Source: Saksenaea vasiformis B4078 (lineage: Eukaryota > Mucoromycota > Mucoromycetes > Mucorales > Saksenaeaceae). From it: 64,000 bases of DNA. The stretch lies in the NCBI GenBank assembly GCA_000697055.1, contig JNDT01002236.1, forward strand, positions 62,001-126,000. Direction: 5' to 3'. A model generated the notes under the pieces. It was not told where the DNA came from. It saw nothing but the letters and a program-made list of their open reading frames with translations, and searched no databases. Shown one piece after another: positions 1 through 11,965 of the stretch (the first letter of the stretch is position 1; each line of letters opens with the position of its first letter). Made by a program: the position numbers and the translations under genes.

Positions 1-234
1 TTGGCTCGTATATTTGAGATGTTACTAACTAAATGTGTGGTTATTGCGGATTGGCGTGAGCATCAGCAACTACAACAAGTACCCGTGACCCAGAGCAAGA
101 CGTCGATTTGAAATCGTCGGGTGATTTCGGAGACGAATCAAAATACAAGAAAGCAGTAAGGAATTAATCTCAATGTGTTTGGCTCCTAACGTTTTAGTTC
201 TTTTACAGTTTACAGACACAGGCAAGCAAATCAT

Positions 235-620
235 TCTTCATACAACAATAGCTGGTTCGATGGGCCTTCCTCGCGCTGATTGTAGCATTCCCGGCCACTT
301 GCCTCCTTCTTGGCCGCACCCACCACAGATTTGGGGCGGCGCGCGCCGCCTGCGCTAGTGGAAGGCTACCTTCGGGTTCAGTAAAAATTGTCAATGTATC
401 GTTCCATTTACTAATCGTGAAATTTGTTACACACCGCTGTAATAAATGTTGTGTTCATGGAAGGAGCAAGTCCATGTAATATATGGTCTTTCTGCCATAA
501 TTGTTGTACCAACTATGTACGGTCCTTTTCTTTTCAGCGCAAGGCTATTTCTTCCTCTCCGCACCCAACAGCAAAAATGGATGTGTTGAAGTGGAAGTTA
601 CCAAAAACATGGATTACACT
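235..620 (+). repeat. Decayed copy (D) of dispersed spliced repeat
   Basis: This stretch aligns by eye with the 3' half of copies at 2385, 8175 and 22676. It shares the block before the intron (cattcttcatacaacaatag), the CTTCGGG-type donor region, the following cattTACTAA block, and a T-rich acceptor ending TTTTCAG|CGCAAGG near 540. The donor consensus GTAAGT seen in better copies has become CAGTAAA here, so this copy is probably unspliceable. There is no convincing reading frame. The 5' end is not recognisable, so the boundary is approximate. Confidence 0.45.
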
Positions 621-639
621 ATGGAAAATGGGTTTCTGA

Positions 640-2380
640 TTGACTACTTTTCCTTAAGAAAAAAATAGCCCATCAGGGTCCCGTACTACCTCTGTTCTCG
701 ATAGACTATTCCTTTGTTAAGGAAAAATAGTCAAGCAGGAACACATTTTCCATAGTGTTACAGTCGTTTTGAACAAACACACATACCAATGAATTATCAC
801 ATGTACCCATTATTGTACTATTATGCGGTTAACCACAAGCTTTAGCTGTGATGGAAGACTATCGAAGTCCAGTTTAATGACTTTGCGGATATAGTAGGAG
901 TTGCTACTAGGTAGTCGAGGAATAGGCGATATCAGTTCTTGGACTTGTATCAACGACATGTCTATGTCTAACTTGCACATCCATCTTTTGAATTTTCATA
1001 TGATGAGTAAACACCAGTAGCAGCAAATAATGGCTTGAAAGACTTTGTTGTCTCGTATTCGCTGTATGACTTCACTATAGGAAAATTGCAAGTAACAAAG
1101 CACAATAATAATTCTGCGATGACCGCTTGACATCAAGACAGGATTCCTTATTTATAGCTATAAAATCATATAAGCACGTTATTTTCCAGTATCTGTGGAC
1201 AAAAAGTAGTTTTATTATGCATTGGGTACGTTTTCTCACGTCAAGTTGTAGAAAATGGAAAGACAAAAACAAAAGCAAACAAGTGGATCGATTATTTATC
1301 CCTAAAAGAAGATGATTTATCGTTGTTAGAAATGTCCGCTGAATTTTCTCTGGTGCTTTATGAGAGTATCAGCCAAAGGGTGCATAAAAATTGGTTATTT
1401 TTGTTTCATCCTTTGGAACCCATCAGGTGCCAAAAGAGGTTGGAGGGGTTTAGTTTGATGCATAAGTAGGACATGAATGATAGTATCAAAAGAAAAACGC
1501 ATTCATGGACACTATGGAGATCGTTTGAATAAAAATTATGTGATGCACAGAAAAACATGCGTTAAGCAGTTTTCAATAAAAAGGGAACTACTTTATAACA
1601 ATCAGGTGATTCATTTGCGACCTGGATACATCTTTATCTTCCTTTCCCTTCTCTTACTACTTCAACGAACAGGTATACAGTAATGAATATGTATATTTGT
1701 TACAAACGAATAACAAGTGCTTGTTATTACTGCAAGTGACTAACGATAATGGGTATAGAAAACAAACTCAGCATTTCTTGTTTTTTTCGATTCGAATATA
1801 GCTCTCATGATTTACCAATGTGAAACTTGAGGAAAGAAAAAAAAACAGTATATAAATATACCATTCCGAGGGATTATCCTGTAACCCCATTCTTATGCTG
1901 GGACCATCTGCTGCCCTCGTGTCTTTACTTCGACCGAGTCATCACGCCACAAAATACGTGTACCGTATGTGTCCTTTTTGTTCCGAACGGATTCTAGTTC
2001 GCATCCACGGCTCCCTGGTCTACAAGTGGGCTACCCTTCATTTTTCTGCGCGACACCACGAATGGATCCACATTCTTGTCAATATGCGCGACTCTAAAGT
2101 CGCCCATTAATATCCACCCATACTCACAGCATGTACTTGTCTAATATTGACCAATCCCTTTTATGCAGTAAATTTCTTAATTTAGGCGACAACAATATTT
2201 GATTTTGAATACACACTTGCGTCATCCAGATATTACTTTGCGTTGACATCACCTCAATCTTGCGGTAATGAGCAGTAGGTCTTTGCGCAGAGAAGCGGAT
2301 ACCTTTACTTCTAAATCAAAAGTGTATTGCGCTGGTTCATTGTAATAGTTTCCCCAGCGTACCAATCGGAACGCCTCAAT
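640..2380. other. No gene seen
   Basis: AT-rich intergenic DNA. All open frames are short (under 72 codons), lack continuity across plausible splice sites and have no recognisable motif. Homopolymer tracts occur near 1785 and 1840. No RNA gene or repeat boundary could be supported. Confidence 0.5.
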
Positions 2381-2384
2381 GATC

Positions 2385-2995
2385 CGTATTTAAAGGGACG
2401 CATGAATTTCCTTTTCTTTTTTCTTTGGCTCTGTTCATCTTACAACCGCAGTATACAATCTTAATGGGATATGCGTCCAGGATCACTCATGGATCATAAT
2501 GTGTTGTTAGCCTGTATGACCTCTGTCCCGAGCCGTCTCGGCTGTGGTGGCGTCGTCTTTACCCATCACTTAAGTAAGTAAAATAAATGTTGTCGCGATC
2601 AGCGTCACTCATCTTGTACAATAGATCGCTGGACATTGTATCGCTTCAAGTCGTCTGCAGTGCGTTTCAATTGGTCACTTCCAGTGCCAATCTCCTCCTC
2701 TTCTCCCGCTCCCACCCATTACGGTGCGGGGCGCGGCTCCTTCGGGGGTTAAGTAAAATGACATCCAAGTGTATGTTCCATTTACTAACCATGAACAAAT
2801 CTTTACACTACTATATATAAATTTCGCATTCATCGAAGGCCGCGTTAATTTACGTAGTGTATGAATTTGTTGCCCACTTGTGTATTAACGAACGCATATT
2901 TGATTCTTTTCTTAGCGTAAAAGCGGTTTCTCATGGACGCAAAATTTATATAGAAAAATCTGTGCAATAAACAGTATTTGATAATGCTGAGCATC
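2385..2995 (+). repeat. Copy C of dispersed spliced repeat
   Basis: It has the same layout as copies A and B: a TATA-like CGTATTTAAAG (about 2388), a CT-rich leader ending TTTGGCTCTGTTC, the GGATCACTCATG block, the block ending CCCGAGCCGTCTCGGC, ACATTGTATCGCTTCAAGTC, and an intron-like segment from TTAAGTAAAATGACATCC (about 2748). The segment contains TTTACTAACCATGAA and ends TTTTCTTAG|CGTAAAAG, followed by a terminal exon with GCAATAAACAG. The donor is TTAAGT instead of GTAAGT, so splicing is doubtful. No long reading frame is shared with the other copies, so it is probably a non-coding element. Confidence 0.6.
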
Positions 2996-4440
2996 TAGAG
3001 CTTTGCTGGGTGCATCATTGCATTATTGTATGGAGACATTGGAAAACAAAGCAATCGAGGACATCATATGTATAATCTGCGTAAGACTTTGCATACTAAG
3101 TGTTGAGGAAGATCTTGCACAACTCAAATATTGACATGTGTTTGCTGATGAAGAATAGCAGCAAGGTGCGTTGGACAATTTTACCGAAGATGTATATAAA
3201 GTAGACCTCTGGGTAACTAACTTCGCGCTATAAGATGATGCTCGGATAAAACGCTCATATTGCTGAAGTGGACGATCATTATGTCGTGGGTCTCGGTTTT
3301 ACCTTACAAAGGGTACATTTACCGTTTTAACCACCCGAAACTAACAGACACAAAAGATCCTGGGCTCTATGAACGCTGGATCTGAACAGAGCAACGTTTT
3401 ACTGTCTGCAAGGAGACCCGGAACTCTTCAAAGGTATAGCGTAATTATCGTGCATGTATGCAAATTCAAAAATTGCCGACGTCAGAAAAACGGCATCATA
3501 ATGGAAATTGCGATCAATGTACTAATATTTTGGCGTATGCAAACGAGGTCGAGCTCCATCTAAGAAAACAATTCTGAGAAAAAAATGGTTGTAGCTCCTC
3601 CTCTCATTTTCCCAGAGGAATCTTGAGATCAGCGATTCCTTCTGCTCTAATGCTTATTGAATAGATTTTTACATTAATCTATCTCAATTTTTGCGTCCAC
3701 GAAAAGCGAAGCCTGCAGTAAGTGAGGAATTGGACATGTGTTCATTAGTATGCAAGCAAACGAAAGGCCTACATCAACTTGCCCTTTTGATGAACATAAA
3801 ATTTATACAGATTAACGTGAATGTGTCCATTATTGGCAAATGTAATAATACTCGGATGTCATCCTGCTTATCCCAAAGGTAACCTCTCGCATTTGCGGGT
3901 GCCACATCACGCACAATTTTTGCCGGAGTAGAAGATGTGGACTATGGATTCCATAAAGTGCCATTTCCTTTTTTTTTCCGGCCAAAGATCTAGGAGATGT
4001 ATGTGAGTTCCTGTGTCTAGAATCAATCTCAGAAGATACCGGGAATGGTTTATTGGAAAAGCAGACATTCATGCATCCCTTTAAATGTTTTTATCTTGCG
4101 AGTTCCAATTGCGCAATTCACCTTTGATTTGATGTAAAGTCATCCTCTTTCCTGTGCAAAACCTCGCTATCCCTCAGTGCAAGATTGATCAAATTGTATT
4201 CTGCAAAGAGCAAAAACAATGTAGGTATCCTCTGTCATAGGCTGTACTGTACTAACCCAACTTTTTTTAGATGTATGCTCTTCATACGGCGTCCAATGAT
4301 GAAAGAGAAACTGCCGATCAAGCAAAAGTTTGCGAGATAATTGAGCTTTGACGACTGGGCAGTCTACGATTACCTATCCATGTATGTTATACAACATGTC
4401 TAATGCAGTAGATCTGTGATTTTTGCTTATCACTTTAAGC
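2996..4440. other. No gene seen
   Basis: Intergenic region between repeat copy C and the 3' end of the Pil1-type gene. Only short unrelated open frames are present, with no domain-like text or splice continuity. The last few hundred bases presumably hold the 3' UTR of the minus-strand gene. Confidence 0.5.
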
Positions 4441-6212
4441 TTATTGTTCCTTTTTATCTTGTAAATATTCTTGCTCTGGCCCATCGTATGCAGGCGGTGA
4501 CTCCGCTGATGTTGATGTAGCTTTATGTTCTATATCCACTTCGGTACAATGCTCGTCCAATCCCATCCTTTCGTCTTTAGAAGATGTCGTGTCGGAGGAT
4601 TGGATTGCTGGATGTATACAGAATCCTCCCGCATCTGTACTCTGGCGTAGTGGTTCCCGTTGAAGAGGAACAAATTGTCTTTGAAATTCAGCATACGGGC
4701 GTTGCGGGGGAGCCTGCCGCTGTCGTTGGGTCATTTGTCGATAAAGATGAGAATATGTCACCTGTTGCCAGGTTTGAGTCCATTGCGGACCAGTATGGGG
4801 GAAACGTTCAGGATATGGAAATACCGGTAACTGTTGATGAGAAGGGCGTGGTGCGCTAGGCACAGAGGTCAGATCATGGGCGTTCACATGAGGTTGGCAC
4901 GGTGTGTGAAAGCTATCCTTTCTGCCTTCCTCTTCTATTTCTCGTTTATCTTCATATTCGTGCGGTGGTTCCATTATGATATTGTTGTCAGATACAGTAG
5001 AAAGTCGTGGGGGTAGTGAAGGAGCCTGCTGATCCGTTTGTGGAGACGAAGGAGGAGAGTTGGTTTTGGTCGTTGTAGCCGCATAGGCTGGAGGTGGAGC
5101 ACTGTACAAGTCTTCACTGTGTCTTCCACTTGTGTGGTCCTGCTGCCGGCTAGGTGGAAGCTGTGATTCGAAACGAGGAGGCAAGGATGGTACGTCTACA
5201 GATCCTTCTTCGGTTTGCTCGTCCTCAGTATTCTCTGATTTTCCTTTTTTACCGTAATTTTCCATGATTTCTTGCTCGGTGAGCAAAGAGGCGTCATCAT
5301 AGAATGTAAATTTGTCAGCAAACGCATGTGCAGCCAACGTTGTCCGTTCATCCCCTTTAACAGGTTCCCAGCCATCCAGGGCAAGTAAAGCATCAGCTAA
5401 AATCATAGCAGCCTCCGGACCTTTCGTATAAGGCCGACGATGATGCTGTCCCGTAGGTGTGGGGCTCACATCCAAAAGATCCACAATGTACCTCCCAAAA
5501 CCGGCAATAATAGCCATTTTCTGTGCAAACTCATCCAAAGCATTGAATCTTAGATAAAAAGCCTCCCGAAGAGCGAAGCGCTTGAAGTCGCTCATCTCCA
5601 TCTCTGCGGCATCAGCAGCTCCTGCTGTCGCCTCCAGTTCCTTTTGAAATTCATGTATTTTTGGCGATTTCGGATTGGATTTCTGCAAGTTACTTATGCG
5701 AGCTGTTAACGTCCTTCTTTTTTCGCGGGTTTCTGAGAATTGTTCTTCGCGCTCTCGGATAGATTTGATGACCTGTCGGTACTGTTGGTGCTTATCTACA
5801 TCAATATTAAACACTGCACATCAGGACCTATATGCGTTTTACCAGCGTATTCTTTCTCAATATCTGCCATTTTTTCAAATAATTTGTGAAGCTTTCCTCC
5901 AATATCCTATATCAATCGTCAACAGCCTTACGCCTGGGAATATGCAGTTGGTAAACATTACTCTACCTCGATGTCCCTTGCATCTTTTCCGTACAACTTG
6001 TCCTCCTCTTGAAGCCATTCTAAGAATGTACGATTGGTCTCGCCATGGTGGTGAGCCATAGTACGCATGGCAGCTAAATCATTCCGTTCTTCAAATATCC
6101 ACATGGAAATGGCTTTGGTGTCTTGGTTCTGCAATGGGTTGTTGCGCGCCAGTTGGGACCTGACCTCATTTCCCAGCCTACCCCACGTTACTTGCAGCCC
6201 TTTGAAATTCAT
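4441..6212 (-). CDS. Eisosome Pil1/Lsp1-type BAR-domain protein
   Basis: Proteins of the Pil1 family form curved scaffolds at the plasma membrane (eisosomes) and link to TORC2/sphingolipid signalling. The exons read 6212-5967, 5906-5843 and 5795-4441 (introns of 60 and 47 nt), giving 554 residues from ATG at 6212. The BAR-like core occupies about residues 20-270, with QLARNN near the start, MADIEKEYADKHQQYR in the middle and FYLRFNALDEFAQKMAIIAG followed by GRYIVDLLDVSPTPTG. A shorter 29-nt second intron is also in frame, but the 47-nt version gives the better family match (EYADKHQQYRQ). The C-terminal half is a long Pro/Gln/Ser-rich disordered tail, longer than in yeast Pil1. It carries two PPAY motifs (PPxY class), in PPPAYAATT and SPPAYDGPE. 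Its 5' end faces calcineurin B, leaving a roughly 750-bp shared upstream region. Confidence 0.88.
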
Positions 6213-6966
6213 AACGCTTTTGAAGAGAAAAAGTGAAACGGACAATCCTGCGTGGCAAAGATAAGTTTATGGTCAACTGATCTACCAAATTGGGGCATAT
6301 GAAGCGTAAGGTCGAACATAAGTAAAAGAAATGTGCTCAGCTCTATCAGTTATCAACAATCAGTATTATTGAGTTGCTTGTCAATGATCTATAGCTTGGT
6401 CCAGATCTATGACTACAATCGTTGTAGCGACTGATATACTAAGAAATAGACTGGGCATTTCCAACCGAGATACCGCTGTCAGGAACTTCATCGGACGGAC
6501 ATAAGAAACAATACCGCTCATGAAGTTAAGGATGGGGGAAGCAAACAAAGAGATACATATTTAATATACTCAATACGATAAGCTTTATCGATAAGCTAAA
6601 CTAACCGCTGTCAATAGCCATGCAAAGAAGTGAAGACATTATAGCCATTCTAAACATGTATTTTCCGTCGACTCTTCAAGCAGTTTCGGAATCGTACTTT
6701 ACAGTCAATAAGACCACAGAAACTATGGGTCTGGGAACCAGTTGAATATGTATCCATGATTACTCTATTTCGCGCTAAGAAAAACGTGCATACTACTCGT
6801 ATAGGACAAAGAATTTCTTATGTTGGAAACAAAGACTTCTATGCAGGAATCCCTGTTACACACCGCGGTCTTCACCCACCGTCTTCTACGGACTTTAAAA
6901 TACATACAGTCTTTTTTTTTTTGGTACGGTACGGGCTTTGCTTTCGTCGTTTCGTACACACTCACC
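6213..6966. promoter_or_regulatory. Divergent intergenic region, Pil1-type gene / CNB1
   Basis: This 754-bp stretch separates two divergently transcribed genes and must hold both promoters. A T10 tract sits at 6910-6920, about 50 bp before the calcineurin B start. No strong TATA box was identified on either side, and no other coding feature is apparent. Confidence 0.4.
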
Positions 6967-7584
6967 ATGGGACAGACAGGATCACATCTCGAGGATATGG
7001 TAAATTCCTCCAATTGTAAGTAGAACTCTCGGCGTCATCTGTTTAACTTGGATGTCCGTTACTAGTTTCTGCTGAAGAGATTCAGCGTCTTTACAAGCGG
7101 TTCATGAAACTCGACAAAGATAACTCGGGATCGATTGACAAGGATGAGTTTCTGTCCATCCCTCAAATAGCAAATAACCCGTTAGCATCACGTATGATTG
7201 CCATTTTTGACGAAGACGGTGGAGGCGATGTGGACTTCCACGAGTTCATCAAGGGTCTGAGTGCATTTAGCGCTCGTGGTAACCAACGTGAAAAGCTCGA
7301 ATGTAAGCTGCTTTGGATGCTTTACGTAAACATCTGACGTCTATCTAGTTGCATTTAAGGTGTATGATATGGATCGTGATGGATTTATATCAAATGGCGA
7401 ACTATTTTTGGTTCTGAAGATGATGGTCGGAAACAACCTCAAGGACAACCAGCTACAGCAAATTGTAGACAAAACAATCATGGAAGCGGACAAAGATATG
7501 GATGGGAAGATAAGCTTTGACGAGTTCTTAGTTATGGTGGAAAACACAGACGTTGCAAAACAAATGACGCTGGAGAGCTTCTAA
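6967..7584 (+). CDS. CNB1: Calcineurin regulatory subunit B
   Basis: This is the Ca2+-binding regulatory subunit of the Ca2+/calmodulin-dependent phosphatase calcineurin, which acts in stress, cation and morphogenesis signalling. The exons are 6967-7015, 7066-7302 and 7349-7584 (introns of 50 and 46 nt), giving 173 residues, the normal family length. The start MGQTGS is a good N-myristoylation signal. Four EF-hand loops are visible: [36 protein letters not shown] and [12 protein letters not shown]. The block [20 protein letters not shown] and the end KQMTLESF are characteristic. Calcium ligands look intact in all four loops. It is divergent from the Pil1-type gene. An A-rich tract at about 7607 follows the stop. 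Confidence 0.97.
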
Positions 7585-8174
7585 TGACAATTATATACTA
7601 CCTTAACAAAAAAAAAATCCCCTATCCATTTTCATTGAAATGACAAGTTGCAAATGTACAAATCGTTAATGTATGCCGAAGTATGTTATTCTTTAGCATT
7701 AGAACTGACGATATCATTTGGATCCTGGAATTGGGTGGCTCCATCATTAAAATATTCGAATGCTATTTATGCTCATAGCGTTGTGATGTTCGAGCATTTT
7801 GCGAACGTTGTGCCTCAACTTCAGATGCGTTTCTTCGTCTAAAGACGTGATCGCTATTGCACAACTTTTCCTTTCAAAACGACTGTATCCGCAATCGCTT
7901 TGTCTTGTACAACAGCAGTCTTTCCGATACTTGATATCTGTCATACTCCCACAAATGTACAGTACAACAGCGTACCATGCATGATTGATCCTCATTCCCC
8001 GCATGTGACATAGAGATCCGTATACGTGAAGTCCATTTCGCCCCGTCCGGAACTTTGCACTAAAAATCTCTGACCCCATGATCATTACTACACTTTTTGA
8101 AGTCTAGCGCGTGGATAATTACCGTACACTAGGGCGATTGCGTACCTACGTACACGCACGCAGGATTCCGTAAA
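7585..8174. other. No gene seen
   Basis: Intergenic sequence between calcineurin B and repeat copy A. Short overlapping open frames on both strands show no motif and no exon continuity. Confidence 0.5.
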
Positions 8175-9250
8175 CTACTGGATTTTTCCATGACTTTGCG
8201 TCTATTCGTAGATATTTGACGTTACTTCCAGATAAACTCTGCGTTTTGGAGCACGTATTTTTACGGTTATCCGATGATGTAATTTTCGTATCATACTCTT
8301 CCATGTTACATTTGAGCCATTGATAGCTTCCCATTATCTAAGGCAGAGATAGAATTTCGTTGTCTCGTGCAAAGGACATGTTAAAGATAGGATTTTTTGA
8401 CTCATGCAAAAAGGCGTCGCAATGATCGGACATTTTTACATCATGCCAAAAGGTGTGTGTCGGTGATAAGATCCCATCGTGTCATGGAAAGGGTAAATCA
8501 GTGATCGTGTTCTTTTGACTCATAAAAGCAGCGTCTCAGAAACAGGATTCCGTAGTCTCATGCAAAAGTCGTGTTGAAGATAGGTTCCTTTAACTCACAC
8601 AAAAAGGATGTCTCAGATAACGGAAAGTGATACGTATTTAAAGCGAGCACTTCTTTTTCCTTTTTTTTTCTTTGGCTCTGTTGGTGCAAACATCCCTGGC
8701 ACGAATGTCAACTTTTCACTAGATATCCAGGATCACTCATGTTCTTTTTTGTATGCCGTTTAGGCTGCATAACAGCTGTCCCGAACCGTCTTGGCCGTGT
8801 TGATGCTTTATGTCCAAACTCAAAGTACGTAAACGTTGCTCATTTTCCGCAATAGATTGCCAGACATTGTATCGCTTCAAGTCCTCTACACGCCGTTCAA
8901 AAATGGCCACTCCAATGCCATCGGGTAACTCCCACCTCTCACCGTCCCCACCGCTCAGGTCCGGGGATTTGGCCCCGTCAATGGGCGGGAATACCCCTTC
9001 GCGAGGGTAAGTGAAAAGACATCAAAGCATCTTTCATTTACTAACCATGAATTATTTTTTATGCTGCTGGAATAAATTTCGCGTCCATTGGAGAGACTAA
9101 GTTCACGTAAGTTGATTAATCCTCAGACGAAACATTGACTTACTGATGGCCACATATTCAATTATTCTTTAGCGCAAAGTTGACTCTTCAGAGACGCAAG
9201 GTTTAATTAGTGTAGCGTAAAAGATAATTCAATAAATAGTATTAAGTCTT
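8175..9250 (+). repeat. Copy A of dispersed spliced repeat
   Basis: This copy is nearly complete. Order: a 5' block (ggatttttccatgactttgc), a degenerate tandem array (8341-8625), TATA-like ACGTATTTAAAG (about 8634), a CT-rich leader ending TTTGGCTCTGTTGG, GATCACTCATG, the block ending CCCGAACCGTCTTGGC, and ACATTGTATCGCTTCAAGTC. Next is donor G|GTAAGTGAAAA (about 9007), a block with TTTACTAACCATGAA, and acceptor TTATTCTTTAG|CGCAAAG (about 9172), then a terminal exon with CAATAAATAG. This looks like a Pol II transcription unit (promoter, spliced RNA, poly(A) signal) without a conserved protein. It aligns with copy B over its whole length. Confidence 0.7.
8341..8625 (+). repeat. ~38-bp degenerate tandem array in repeat copy A
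   Basis: About seven or eight units of 37-40 bp, each beginning near TGCAAAAGG and ending near TTGACTCA. The middle of the unit alternates between a gtCTCAGAAACAGGATT type and a CAGTGATCGG type. The array lies immediately upstream of the TATA-like box, the position of an upstream activating region. Units are too divergent and lack unique spacers, so it is not CRISPR. Confidence 0.65.
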
Positions 9251-10338
9251 CCTATTTTTCCCTTGGTCATCCAATAGAACGCCATCTATTCCTGCATAAG
9301 GATCCCTAAGTCCCAAAAATATGTTTCGACGAAAGTCGTTCTTCATGGGCGATGCATCATGAAGCTTTCACCTACGCTTGGAGCAAGCCTCCCTTGCAGA
9401 CTCTGCTGGGCCGTCGATCCTTGGTCCGAAAAACGTCAAACTCAGCAGGACGCTTGCATGACCACTGCGCAGAACCGCCATGTTGTACCGTTGCTATATG
9501 TAGTTGTACACAATGATAATGCGATAGGTATTCAGTCAACTTGCCTTCACGTTGGCGCATTGTTATTCTTCTCTTTTTTTTTTACTCCTTTTTCGGGTGT
9601 TAATCATTGTTCTACAACTATACTAAAGTCAATCTAGATGAATGGGGAACTTCAATGGTGATTGATAATGACAGGCGCCAGAACACAAAATATCCAGCCC
9701 TTAAAGCCAGAGACTCGTCGGTACGCTTTCACTTCGTGGCACATATCGATGTAATGGAAATCTGGGAGAAACTGGAATTGAGACCTGTGCTTAGATAATA
9801 AGCAAACAAATAGATCACAAGCCCGTATTGAATATTATTACGTTGCCATCGTACGATAAACCGATATCTAAAGCTACACAAAACAATGTCATTCCAATTA
9901 CCCTGAGGTCGAAGAAACAACCAGAAGGAAGAAATGTCACCAAGCAGTTCACGCTTTTCTTTAACTAACAACATGAAATATCCTATTCTTTTTTTAGATA
10001 TGTGCTACCTTGTCGCGTTTATCGGAATGCCTTATAGTGACATACCGGCAATGCAATAGGGCGAACCGACAAGTAGCGCTCGGATCATCTGGGCCACGAA
10101 ATCCACAAGCCAAGTTGACCATCACTCATTAAATGCATCGATGCAGACCGCTATCAATCTGTTGCAGTGGGACTCCAATAAGTATATTCTCGGCGCTTGT
10201 CTTTGGAAAGATTGTGCCGCGATTTTTGCTTCCTTGAAATGCTCTCTGGAGGTTCAAAAAAACGCGTCACTGGTGGGAGGATAAACCATTTGTCCTTTGT
10301 GAATTGAGCGTTGAGGTCCTTTTTTTTTTCCTTGCAGC
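9251..10338. other. No gene seen
   Basis: Intergenic region between repeat copy A and the PPIL4 start. The open frames are short and unrelated. A pyrimidine-rich stretch (about 10320-10335) directly precedes the PPIL4 start codon and may be core promoter or leader. Confidence 0.5.
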
Positions 10339-11804
10339 ATGGTAAGGATCAGCGATGGAGTGTATGAAAACTAAGTATCAACTGGAAATCTATATTAGTC
10401 CGTTCTGTTGGAAACATCTCTTGGCGACATCGTGATCGATCTGTTTACAGAAGAATGTCCTAGAACAACGCTGAACTTTCTAAAGCTTTGCAAGATCAAG
10501 TACTATAATTTCTCACCTTTCCACAATGTTCAAAAAGATTTTATGGCACAGACAGGCGATCCCACTGGAAAGGGAGACAAAGGCGAGTCTGTCTTTGGAA
10601 TTCTCGAAGGACCTTCGAAGCGTTATTTTCCCGCCGAGATTCACCCGAAACTCAAACACAGAAAGCGAGGCACAGTGTCCATGGCAGTAGCGCCTGACGC
10701 AGCTATTGAGAGTGGCGGTGTGAGTGGGAGTCAGTTTTTTATTACCCTTGCAGATGATTTAGAATATTTGGATGGCAAGTACACAGTGTTTGGTGAGGTT
10801 GCCGAAGGTTTCGATACACTTGATAAAATGAACGACGCCTATTGCGACGAACACGGTCGACCTTATAGAGATATCCGTATACGACACACTATCATCTTGG
10901 ACGATCCATTTGACGATCCTGAGGGCTTGCAGGTGCCAGATGCCTCGCCTGTGCCAACAAAAGAGCAACTGGAGTCAATGCGAATCGCAGAAGATGAAAC
11001 AATTGAAGAAGAAGGCGATCCTGAGGAAATTGAGAAAAGGCGGAGAATGCGTGAAGCCAAGGCTCAGGCATTAACTCTAGAGATGGTTGGCGATCTTCCA
11101 TTCGCAGAAGTGAAACCACCGGAAAACGTTCTCTTTGTATGTAAACTCAATCCTGTAACGCGTGACGAAGATCTGGAGATGATTTTTTCACGTTTCGGTC
11201 AAATTAATAGCTGTGAAATTATTCGTGATCGTCAGACGGGTGATTCCCTCTGCTATGCATTTATTGAATTCGAAAATCGGGAGGATGCTGAAGAGGTAAT
11301 TCAAACATTGTATTCGTACTATTTCTTATACACCATTTACAGGCATATTTCAAAATGCAGTCTGTGCTGATCGATGATCGACGTATCCATGTGGACTTTT
11401 CACAGTCCGTCTCAAAGTTGCACCGAGAGTGGATCAGTAAACGTATGCAGGGCGCTAGCGAATCCATGGGTGGATTCGACAATCTACAAAAGCGAACACG
11501 TTATAGAGAAGAAGCAAATCGATCAGGAAGAGATAATTACGATTTGGTGTTTGAGCACAATGGCAAAGATGGTAAACGATCTGATCGTGAGGAGGAAGGT
11601 AGATCAAGACCACGATCAAGTGACAGTCGCAAGCGGCACCGACACGACGACGATGATGATCGTAGACGCCATAGATATATTGATGATGACGATCGGAAGC
11701 GACATAGGCGCGATGATGATGACCGGAGACGGCATAGGCATGAAGAGAGTGATCGAAGTGGATACCGATCCAGCCATCGCTCAGATCACAGAAGGAGGCA
11801 TTAA
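10339..11804 (+). CDS. Cyclophilin-RRM protein, PPIL4 type
   Basis: PPIL4-type proteins (Cyp6/Rct1 in fission yeast) join a peptidyl-prolyl isomerase domain to an RRM and act in the nucleus with transcription and splicing machinery. The exons are 10339-10341, 10399-11295 and 11343-11804, giving 453 residues. The first exon contributes only the ATG: intron 1 (57 nt) begins directly after it, and the second exon supplies [16 protein letters not shown], the conserved N-terminus. The cyclophilin domain (about 1-165) includes [18 protein letters not shown] and GSQFFIT. An acidic linker follows, then an RRM (about 245-325) with RNP2 LFVCKL and RNP1 LCYAFIEF. The last 90 residues are Arg/Asp/His-rich (DRRRHR-type repeats), resembling RS-like tails. 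It converges with the membrane-protein gene downstream, and AATAAA overlaps the stop. Confidence 0.95.
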
Positions 11805-11965
11805 ATAAAAAACGAATGAAAACCTCGCACATGTGCGTATGTTAGAAGCAAGCATACAATTTCTTAAGTTTCTTTCGTCTTTTTCACTCTTTCCATATAG
11901 ACAAGCCATTCATTTCTATTGTCGAACTTAGAAAGCTGTCATGTAGATGACACTGTTCCTTTCTT

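Noticed and set aside
4584..4859. Plus-strand open frame of 91 codons
   Set aside because: It lies antisense inside the Pil1-type coding region and has no motif of its own.
5814..5842. 29-nt ultrashort intron in the Pil1-type gene
   Set aside because: A 47-nt intron using the acceptor at 5796 is also in frame and gives a better family match (EYADKHQQYR).
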